A stretch of 64,000 nucleotides of DNA, from contig JACKOV010000002.1 in NCBI GenBank assembly GCA_024234075.1, forward strand, positions 372,001 through 436,000. The letters are read 5' to 3'. The position numbers and the translations under genes were made by a program. The notes under the pieces were generated by a model that saw nothing but the letters and a program-made list of their open reading frames with translations, was not told where the DNA came from and did not search any database. The stretch is from Nevskiaceae bacterium (lineage in GTDB: Bacteria > Pseudomonadota > Gammaproteobacteria > Steroidobacterales > Steroidobacteraceae). This document shows, in pieces, positions 52,394 to 59,271 of the stretch; the first letter of the stretch is position 1, and the number at the start of each line of letters is the position of its first letter.

Positions 52394-53421
52394 GTCAGCA
52401 GAGCGACGGCGGTCTGGATCGGGACGGCGACGCAGCCGAGCTGCGCGCCTTGCGCGAAGGCCTGCGCGCGAATCCGCTGTCCACGGAGGCCTTGCAGCGT
52501 ATCCGTGCGGCCACCGAGGCGGAATGGCGCGCCACGGTTGCGGTCACGCCACCGCGGCGGCGCTGGCTGCCGGTGGCGGTGGCCGCTGGCGTGGCGGGTG
52601 TCGCCGCGTTGCTCGGCCTAGCGTTCCTGGGGCGCGGCCCGGACGTGGGCGCCAGCGAAGTGCTCGCCCGGCTCGTTCGCTCCGAACCACCCGGTATGGT
52701 GGAAGCCCGCGGTTGGGGGCGCAGCGTCGCGCTGCCGACAGGTTCGAGGCTGGTCGCCGGACGCAGCTATCGCGTCCGCGGGCAGGCATTGCTGGTCCTG
52801 GAAAACGGCGGCAATCTGCGGCTCGCCGCCGGCTCCGAGCTCGAAGTCCTGGGCCGTGACGTCGTCGAGCTGGAACGCGGCGAGATCTACGTCGACATCC
52901 CGCCCGGCATGCACGCGGCGGCAGCGTTCGTGGTGCGCACCGCGGCCGGCGAGTTCCACCACGTCGGTACCCAGTTCGCGCTGGCCGTGTTCGACGGCGG
53001 CGAGACGCGTCTGCGCGTCCGCGAGGGCAGCGTTCGCTGGCAGGCGGAGCAGGGTGATTCGACGGTCGAAGCGGGCACCGAGGTCATCGTCTCCCGCGAC
53101 CGCCGTACTACGCGACGGCCGATCCACCCGAGCGACCCGCAATGGGACTGGACCGCGGCGACGCCGCCGTATTTCGAAGTCGAGAACCGGCCGCTGGGCG
53201 AGTTCCTGCAATGGGTCGCGCGCGAGAGCGGGCGGGAGCTGGTGCTCGCGGACGAGCTCACTCGCCAGCAGGTGGCGACGATCCGCATGCATGGCAGCGC
53301 CCGTGGCCTGACGCCGATGCAGGCGTTGTCGGCCGTGATGGCGGCCACGCCGCTGCGATTCGAGCTACCGGAAGGCGAGATACGGGTAAGCTTCGTCGGT
53401 GAACCGGCGACTCGCAAGTAG
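52390..53421 (+). CDS. FecR-family anti-sigma regulator with C-terminal STN-like domain
   Basis: 343 residues from the GTG at 52390 that overlaps the sigma stop. A short cytoplasmic N-terminus (about 58 residues, LREGLRANPLSTEALQRIRAATEAEWR) faces the sigma factor. One membrane helix (LPVAVAAGVAGVAALLGLAFLG, about 60-81) and the periplasmic FecR domain follow (GRSVALPTGSRLVAGRSYRV, LENGGNLRLAAGSELEVLGRDVVELERGEIYVDIPPG, TAAGEFHHVGTQFALAVFDGGETRLRVREGSV). The last 80 residues (FEVENRPLGEFLQWVARESGRELVLADELTR...LTPMQALSAVMAATPLRFEL) look like an STN domain, able to contact the receptor's own N-terminal domain. It overlaps the receptor start by 23 bp. Confidence 0.9.
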   Translation: MSQQSDGGLDRDGDAAELRALREGLRANPLSTEALQRIRAATEAEWRATVAVTPPRRRWLPVAVAAGVAGVAALLGLAFLGRGPDVGASEVLARLVRSEPPGMVEARGWGRSVALPTGSRLVAGRSYRVRGQALLVLENGGNLRLAAGSELEVLGRDVVELERGEIYVDIPPGMHAAAAFVVRTAAGEFHHVGTQFALAVFDGGETRLRVREGSVRWQAEQGDSTVEAGTEVIVSRDRRTTRRPIHPSDPQWDWTAATPPYFEVENRPLGEFLQWVARESGRELVLADELTRQQVATIRMHGSARGLTPMQALSAVMAATPLRFELPEGEIRVSFVGEPATRK

Positions 53422-55702
53422 CCTCGCGCTCGCAGCCTGCCTGTCCCTGACCCTGTCCCGATTCTCTCCGGCCGCAGAGCGCGTCGTCGCGCCGCGCAGC
53501 GTCGAATCGCTGCTCCAGGAGCTCGTGGCACGCGGCATCGACGTCATCTACAGCTCTTACCTGGTGCCCCCCGATCTGCTCGCGAGCGAGCCAGACGCGG
53601 CCGCGGACCCCGTGCAGGCTGCGCGCCTTGCGCTGGCCGCGCACGGGCTGGAATTGCGGCAGATCGGCGCGAACCGATACGTGGTCGCGCGCGCTGCCGC
53701 ACAGCTGGCGGATACGGTCCAGGCCGGGCCCGAGCCCGAAGTCCCTCAGGAGGTCTCGGTCTATGCCAGCCGCTACGCGATTCCCGGCAGGGCGCTTGCC
53801 GAGCCGCGCTCGCTCGACGGGCCCGAGATCGATGCCATCCCCGGTGCCCGCGACGATGCACTGCGTGCGCTGCGCGCCCTGCCGGGCCTTGCGAGCAATG
53901 CCTCGGCGCGGCCGCACATCCGTGGCTCGTTGTCGGAAGACGTGCTGGTCCGGTACGACGGCATCACCCTGCTCGACCCTTACCACCTCAAGAACTTCCA
54001 GAGTCTGTTCAGTGCGATCGATCCGGCGGCCATCGAGCGGATCGAAGTCTTCAGCAGCGGATTCCCGGTCAGGTACGGCACACGATCCGGTGGCGTCATC
54101 GACATCACGGCTCCGTCGATCGCCTCGGGCTACGACAACAGGCTCTCGGCCAGCCTGATCTCCGCCGGTGTCTCCTCGCTCGGCCGCGCGGAGCATCTGC
54201 CGCTCGAGTGGTTCGGCGCGATCCGGCGCAGCACGCTCGACCTGCTGGAGCCGGTCGAAGACGAGCTCGGCACGCCGCGCTTCGGTGATTCGCTGGGGCG
54301 GCTGCGCTGGACGACCGCGAACGGCGCCTGGACGGCCGGCTGGCTGCTGCTCGACGACCAGCTCGAGCTCGGCCGGCCCGAAGACGCGGAGATCGCGAAT
54401 GCACGTTATCGCGACGAATACCTCTGGCTGGCCCGCGATCATCGTTTCGGCCCGGCGTGGCAGACACGCGTCACCGCGGTCGTCACCGCCGCGGAACGTC
54501 GGCGCTCGGGCGAGGTGGACACGCCGCAGGTCGTCGCCGGCAGGCTCGACGAGTCACAACGGTTCGACCGCCTCGAGCTGACCCATGACTGGATCTGGGC
54601 GCCCGGCGGCTCCTCGAGCTATTCGTTCGGCGCCGAGCTGTCGGTGTCACGGTCCAGGTATGAGTATGCGCGCGAGGTCGAGACGAGCCCGCAGATCGCG
54701 GCCGCTTTCGGCAGGAGTCCCGTCGATTCGCTGCGGTTGAGCATCGCACCGAAAGTCGTCGCCTACTCATTGTATGGCGCCAACCGCCGGCAATGGACCC
54801 GCTTCGAAGCCGAGCTGGGGCTGCGCTTCGACGGCCAACGGTACGATGGCCAGGAGCGTCACGCGCAGCTGAGCCCGCGGCTGAACCTGCGCTACGACCT
54901 CAGCGAGCGCATGCGCCTCTATGCCTCGGCGGGCCGCTTCTCGCAGGCCCAGCACATCGAGGAATGGCGTGTGGAGGAGGGGCAGCGCCGCGCGGATCCG
55001 GCGCAGCTCTCGATCCACTCCGTGCTCGGCCTGACCTACCAGACGGCGCGCGCGGCACGCTGGTCGATCGAGGCGTACAGCAAGCGCTGGCCGCGGGCCT
55101 CGCCGTATTTCGACAACCTGCTCGACCCGTTGTCGCTGCTGCCCGAGCTCGCGCCCGACCGCGTGCGCATCGTGCCGACGGCTTCCGAAGCCTCCGGTCT
55201 CGAGCTCAACCTGGGCACGCCGCTCGCCGAGCGCCTCAGTGCCTGGGGCAGTCTGAGCTGGTCGCGGGTGGCCGACGACTTCGCATCCAGCGACGTGCTG
55301 CGCAGCTGGGACCAGTCGCTCGCCGTGACCGCCGGCATCGCCTGGCAGGGGCAGAGGCTTGCTCTTTCGGCCCTGGTGGGCTGGCACCGCGGCTGGCCGC
55401 GCACGTCCTTCGGGCTCGTCGACCCCGAGGGCGGCTCACCCGGATCGCTCGTGCTGGGTCCGCGCAATCGCGACCGCTGGGACAGCTACTACTCGCTCGA
55501 TCTGCGCGGCGCCTGGACCTGGCCGCTGGCAGGTGGCGAGCTCTCGGCCACGCTCGAGCTGACGAATTCGACCAACCGCGCGAATCCCTGCTGCGCGACG
55601 CTCACGAGCATGGCTCCCGGCGGGCTGCTCGTAATCGAGACCAATCACTGGCTGCCGGTCGTCGCCAACCTGGGGTTTGCCTATCGATGGCGACGGGAAT
55701 GA
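53399..55702 (+). CDS. TonB-dependent outer membrane receptor with N-terminal signalling domain
   Basis: 767 residues from a GTG at 53399. A signal peptide (LASSLALAACLSLTLSRFSPAAE) is followed by an STN/secretin-like domain (VESLLQELVARGIDVIYSSYLVPPDLL...AARLALAAHGLELRQIGANRYVVAR, about 33-100). The plug is seen in RALRALPGLASNASARPHIRGSLSEDVLVRYDGITLLDP and IDPAAIERIEVFSSGFPVRYGTRSGGVIDIT (about 145-235). The remainder is a beta-barrel. With FecR and the ECF sigma upstream it is the outer arm of a surface signalling circuit. The ligand is unknown; the barrel has no siderophore-specific mark readable by eye. The C-terminus ends WRRE instead of an aromatic residue, which is unusual. Confidence 0.92.
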   Translation: MNRRLASSLALAACLSLTLSRFSPAAERVVAPRSVESLLQELVARGIDVIYSSYLVPPDLLASEPDAAADPVQAARLALAAHGLELRQIGANRYVVARAAAQLADTVQAGPEPEVPQEVSVYASRYAIPGRALAEPRSLDGPEIDAIPGARDDALRALRALPGLASNASARPHIRGSLSEDVLVRYDGITLLDPYHLKNFQSLFSAIDPAAIERIEVFSSGFPVRYGTRSGGVIDITAPSIASGYDNRLSASLISAGVSSLGRAEHLPLEWFGAIRRSTLDLLEPVEDELGTPRFGDSLGRLRWTTANGAWTAGWLLLDDQLELGRPEDAEIANARYRDEYLWLARDHRFGPAWQTRVTAVVTAAERRRSGEVDTPQVVAGRLDESQRFDRLELTHDWIWAPGGSSSYSFGAELSVSRSRYEYAREVETSPQIAAAFGRSPVDSLRLSIAPKVVAYSLYGANRRQWTRFEAELGLRFDGQRYDGQERHAQLSPRLNLRYDLSERMRLYASAGRFSQAQHIEEWRVEEGQRRADPAQLSIHSVLGLTYQTARAARWSIEAYSKRWPRASPYFDNLLDPLSLLPELAPDRVRIVPTASEASGLELNLGTPLAERLSAWGSLSWSRVADDFASSDVLRSWDQSLAVTAGIAWQGQRLALSALVGWHRGWPRTSFGLVDPEGGSPGSLVLGPRNRDRWDSYYSLDLRGAWTWPLAGGELSATLELTNSTNRANPCCATLTSMAPGGLLVIETNHWLPVVANLGFAYRWRRE

Positions 55703-55725
55703 CGCCGCGATGACGTCTAACGGGG

Positions 55726-57693
55726 GTGGTCGATCAGAACCGCTCCTTTCCAGAGAGTCTCGATCCGCGATTCCGCTCGGGTCTTTGGCGCTTCGGCGCC
55801 GCCGTGCGCGCCGGCGCCCGTCCGACGCTGCGGACCGAAGCCCTGGTGCTGGGGGTCGTCGTCTTCATGATCGCGACCGCGAACGGCCCATGGTGGCAGA
55901 CGGTCATGGCCGGCCGTTCCTGGGCGGATGCCGGCAGCTGGGGTTTCGCCGCCGCGAGCTTCGTCGCCCTGGTCGCGCTGCATTTCGCGCTGCTCGCGAC
56001 CCTAGCGCATCGCTGGCTCGTCCGGCCGCTGCTGACCCTGGCAGTGATCGTCGCTGCGGTCGCGGCCTACTACATGCGCACCTTTGCGGTGATCCTCGAT
56101 CCGACCATGATCCAGAACGTGTTGCGCACCGACGTGCGCGAGGCGCGCGACCTGCTGAACTGGAGCATGCTCGCCTGGGTCGCGGCCTCATCGGCGCTGC
56201 CCGTGGCCATCATCTGGTGGGTGCGTCTCGCGCGGCCGGGCATGGCGAGGGCACTGCTGCGGCGCGCCGGTGCCGTGCTGGCTGCATTGCTCGTCGCCGC
56301 ACTCGCGCTGCTCGCCGTCGCGCGCGACCTGACTTCGCTGATGCGCAACCAGCACGAGGCGCGCTACCTGATCACTCCGGGCAACGTGCTCTACGGCCTC
56401 GGCCTGAACTCGCTGCGGCGGGTGGTCGACGCAAACACGCCCCGTGAAGCTCTGGGGCGTGATGCCGCGGTGCTGCGCGTCTCGATGACGGCCAGGCCGC
56501 GCGTGCTCGTGCTGGTGGTCGGTGAAACCGCCCGTGCCGCCAATTTCTCGCTGCTCGGCTATGCACGACTGACCAACCCGGAGCTCGCCCTGCGCGACGT
56601 CATCTCGTTCGGCCAGGTCAGCGCCTGCGGCACCTCGACCGAAGTCTCGCTGCCCTGCATGTTCTCGGCGCGCGGCCGCGAAGACTACGACGAACGCCGC
56701 ATCCGCAATTCGGAAGGACTGCTCGACGTGCTGGTGCACGCCGGCTACATCGTGAAATGGATCGACAACCAGTCGGGATGCAAGGGCGTCTGCGCCGGCG
56801 GCGGCATCGAGGTGTCCAGGCCTGATGTGCGTACCGCGCCCGGCCTCTGTGCCGGCGACGAGTGCTACGACGGCGCGCTGGTCCAGCGCCTGAAAGGCGA
56901 GCTCGAGTCGATCCGCGGCGACACCGTGATCGCCCTGCACATGATGGGCAATCACGGTCCGGCCTACTTCAAGCGCTATCCACCGCAGTTCCGGCGCTTC
57001 ACGCCAGATTGCCGGACCGCGCAGCTGCGCGACTGCACGCGCGAGCAGGTCGTCAACGCCTACGACAATGCCATCCTCTACACCGACCACGTGCTCGCCA
57101 GCCTGGTCGATGTGCTCCAGAACTCGTCGGCCGATATCGATAGTGCCTTGCTCTACGTCTCCGACCACGGCGAGTCGCTGGGTGAGAAGGGACTCTATCT
57201 GCACGGCATTCCCTATGCGATCGCGCCGTCGCAGCAGACTCATGTGCCGATGTTGCTCTGGCTGTCCGCGGCCTTGACCGACAGCGGCGACGTGAATGCG
57301 CACTGCCTGCGCGCCCGGGTCGATCGAGCCTACTCACACGACAACCTGTTCCATTCGGTCCTGGGGCTGCTGAACGTCAGCACGAGCGCGTATCGCGCCG
57401 AGCGCGACATCTTCGAGGGCTGTCGCGGCGGAACGATTCGATCACGGCGCATTGCCGGTGCGTTCAGCGAGCCGGCGTCGCGTTCGCCAGCTCGATCGCC
57501 TCGTAGGCCGCGGCGAGGTCGCACGCGCGGCCTGCAGGTGGCTGATCGAAGGACTGGCTTGCTGCGACAAGACCCGGTATCCGGCGAACGACTCGGGCAC
57601 GGCTTCGGCCGGCTTTCCGGCGTGCAGCAGCGTGCGACCCAGCTTGATGCACGCGATGCCGGTGTTGACGTTCTGCGGCGAGAGCGTCGCTGA
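55726..57693 (+). CDS. eptA: Phosphoethanolamine transferase, EptA/MCR-like (with aberrant C-terminal extension)
   Basis: 655 residues from a GTG at 55726. Five N-terminal membrane helices (through about residue 205) precede a periplasmic sulfatase-fold domain with LVVGETARAANFSLLGY (catalytic threonine), SACGTSTEVSLPCMFS, HMMGNHGPAYFKRYP, SDHGESLGEKGLYLHG and paired cysteines, as in EptA. It adds phosphoethanolamine to lipid A phosphates and can reduce cationic-peptide binding in the family. The natural end is about RDIFEGCRGG. The frame runs on roughly 85 codons, antisense across a broken TPR gene, so the true stop was probably lost in the rearrangement. It follows the TonB receptor by 23 bp and may belong to the same unit. 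Confidence 0.9.
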   Translation: MVDQNRSFPESLDPRFRSGLWRFGAAVRAGARPTLRTEALVLGVVVFMIATANGPWWQTVMAGRSWADAGSWGFAAASFVALVALHFALLATLAHRWLVRPLLTLAVIVAAVAAYYMRTFAVILDPTMIQNVLRTDVREARDLLNWSMLAWVAASSALPVAIIWWVRLARPGMARALLRRAGAVLAALLVAALALLAVARDLTSLMRNQHEARYLITPGNVLYGLGLNSLRRVVDANTPREALGRDAAVLRVSMTARPRVLVLVVGETARAANFSLLGYARLTNPELALRDVISFGQVSACGTSTEVSLPCMFSARGREDYDERRIRNSEGLLDVLVHAGYIVKWIDNQSGCKGVCAGGGIEVSRPDVRTAPGLCAGDECYDGALVQRLKGELESIRGDTVIALHMMGNHGPAYFKRYPPQFRRFTPDCRTAQLRDCTREQVVNAYDNAILYTDHVLASLVDVLQNSSADIDSALLYVSDHGESLGEKGLYLHGIPYAIAPSQQTHVPMLLWLSAALTDSGDVNAHCLRARVDRAYSHDNLFHSVLGLLNVSTSAYRAERDIFEGCRGGTIRSRRIAGAFSEPASRSPARSPRRPRRGRTRGLQVADRRTGLLRQDPVSGERLGHGFGRLSGVQQRATQLDARDAGVDVLRRERR

Positions 57694-58144
57694 GAACGAG
57701 GCGATCACCTTGCGGAACAGCGATTTCACCTCACCGTACTGCGTCTGCTGCATCAGCGCGTAGGCGACGTTCGACAGTGCGATGTCCACCAGGTAGCGCT
57801 GCACACCGTACCCCTGGCGGTAGATCGTCGCGGCGCGCATGAAAAGGCTGGCCGCCTCGGCCTGCCGGTTCTGCACGGTCAGCACGTTGCCGATTTCATT
57901 GACGGCCTCGGCCATCACGGGATGGGCCTCGCCGTGGGCCGGCTCCTGGATGGTCAGCTCGCGCTCGAGTGCCGTCATGGCTTCGTCGAACTTCTTCTGA
58001 TAGGCCAACGCTCGACCGAGCGGCGTCAGGTCGTCGGCGGCGTGCGTACTGCGGCTGCCGTAGTGTGCTTCCGTGATCGCCGGCGACCAGCGGGTGGTCC
58101 TCACCGAGCTGGCCGCGATGCAGCTCCAGCACGCGGGCGAACAG
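57464..58144 (-). pseudogene. Tetratricopeptide-repeat protein fragment, truncated and frameshifted
   Basis: Minus-strand remnant of a TPR protein of the kind found at the end of Ser/Thr kinases or signalling proteins. It begins abruptly at the IS630 fragment with RVLELHRGQLGEDHPLVA, changes frame near 58075, and continues ALAYQKKFDEAMTALERELTIQEPAHGEAHPVMAEAVNEIGNVLTVQNRQAEAASLFMRAATIY, then SNVAYALMQQTQYGEVKSLFRKVIASF. Near 57530 a single-base loss shifts the last part into DLAAAYEAIELANATPAR, ending at 57464. At least two frameshifts plus 5' loss make it nonfunctional. It lies antisense under the extended C-terminus of eptA. Confidence 0.75.
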
Positions 58145-58374
58145 CGCGCCACCGCGCTATTGGTCTCGCCGTCGATCAGCCGCAGGATCATCTGCGCACG
58201 GCGCGACAATGCGGCCGGCAGGCTCTGCGATCATGCGATCGACTCAAGCTGTCTGCGGTCCTCCGCCGTAACCGTCAAGTCGACTGCAGGCCTTCCCATC
58301 GATGTGCGCTCCCGGTGACAAGCATGCCGCTTGGACCACGAACATCATGGAAAGATACATGCGGGACACGACAC
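58145..58374 (-). mobile_element. Truncated IS630-family left-end fragment
   Basis: About 230 bp on the minus strand, from the inverted repeat GTGTCGTGTCCCGC at 58374 to a breakpoint near 58145. It differs from the left end at 46374 by about seven substitutions. The start of its transposase frame, MGRPAVDLTV, is present but broken by a TGA at the CGATCGCATGATC position, followed by SRRAQMILRLIDGETNSAVAR before the sequence changes to the TPR remnant. It marks the right border of the island. Confidence 0.85.
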
Positions 58375-58419
58375 TAGCGGCGGCCAACCGAGCCGCAGGG
58401 TGCCGTGCCGGCGCGGGTC

Positions 58420-59271
58420 TCAAGCGGCGCCGAGCTTGATCACTCCGAGATAGCGACTGTCGGCGCCGAGTTCGAAGTCGCCCGAGAACCGGCCGGCGGC
58501 ACCGGACACTTCGAGGTGGTAGTCGCCGCTGTTCGGCACGAGCTTGTCGATCTTGAACTCGCCGAAGGTGTCGGTACTGGTACGGCTGATTTCGCGGCCG
58601 TCCTTGCTCAGCACGACCTCGACGCCGGCTGCGCATTCTTCGATTCCCGCGATATCGGTGACCACGGTGCCGCCGACGAAGCAGTGAGTGATCAGGTGCA
58701 GGTTCTTGTAGTAGACGCGCGGCCTGGTGCCGAGCTCGGGGCGGTGCACCTCGAGGCCTTCCTCGGCCGCGATCCGCTGCATTTCCTCGTCCTCGACCTT
58801 GACTGAACGATACACGTCGGTCGGGCAGCATTGCTCGGCACGGGTCTTGGTCCAGCCGGTGTCGAGCAGATGCGCGTCGAAGATCCAGTGCTGCGGGATC
58901 TGCTGTTCTTCGTTCCAGGAGATCGTGCCGTACGGACAGGCATCGACGATCTGCTTCTGGCCCTTGGACTTCACCGGATCGATGATCACGATGCCGTCGT
59001 CGCGCTTGCGCACCGCGCCGTCGCGCGCGACCTTCATGCAGGGCGCGTCGTCGCAGTGGTTGCACATCGTCGGCATGAAATGCGCATCGACCATGGGGTA
59101 GGTGCCGCGCTCCTTGCGCTGGATGTCGAGCCACTTGTGGCCCTGTGCCGGCTGCGCAGCGGCGTAACCCGGGAAATCGTTGCCGTTGTGTTCGTCCTTG
59201 ACCGCGATGAAGCAGACGCGGCAATTGTCGCAGCGTGCGACGTCGACGATCATGTTCCACTTCTTGGCCAT
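58420..59271 (-). CDS. Iron-sulfur subunit of a transhydroxylase-like molybdoenzyme
   Basis: 283 residues from the ATG at 59271, which overlaps the large-subunit stop (ATGA). It resembles the small subunit of pyrogallol-phloroglucinol transhydroxylase: MAKKWNMIVDVARCDNCRVCF, HKWLDIQRKERGTYPM, CNHCDDAPCMKVARDGAVRKRDDGIVIIDPVKSKG, CPYGTISWNEEQQ, RPELGTRPRVYYKNL. The C-terminal 85 residues form a transthyretin/CNA-B-like beta domain (GVEVVLSKDGREISRTSTDTFGEFKIDKLVPNSGDYHLEV). Cysteines are at 14, 17, 20, 70, 73, 78, 112, 148, 149, 197 and 213. The CxxC expected after NEE is replaced (QHWIFDAHLL at 127-136), as is the fourth cysteine of the first motif, so it probably carries fewer clusters than relatives. 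No signal peptide: cytoplasmic. Confidence 0.85.
   Translation of the reverse strand: MAKKWNMIVDVARCDNCRVCFIAVKDEHNGNDFPGYAAAQPAQGHKWLDIQRKERGTYPMVDAHFMPTMCNHCDDAPCMKVARDGAVRKRDDGIVIIDPVKSKGQKQIVDACPYGTISWNEEQQIPQHWIFDAHLLDTGWTKTRAEQCCPTDVYRSVKVEDEEMQRIAAEEGLEVHRPELGTRPRVYYKNLHLITHCFVGGTVVTDIAGIEECAAGVEVVLSKDGREISRTSTDTFGEFKIDKLVPNSGDYHLEVSGAAGRFSGDFELGADSRYLGVIKLGAA

Larger units (their letters stand above)
46374..58374. mobile_element. Possible 12-kb composite-transposon-like island bounded by IS630 left ends
   Basis: The left ends of two IS630 copies, about 97% identical over roughly 230 bp, face outward at 46374 and 58374. Both outer borders are flanked by TA. If everything between is removed and one TA kept, the gor stop codon TAG and the downstream sequence (GCGCTAGCGG) join without a seam. 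This is what a composite insertion into the gor stop codon would leave. The inference is not unique, since the single left IS630 copy also restores TAG when removed. Confidence 0.35.
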
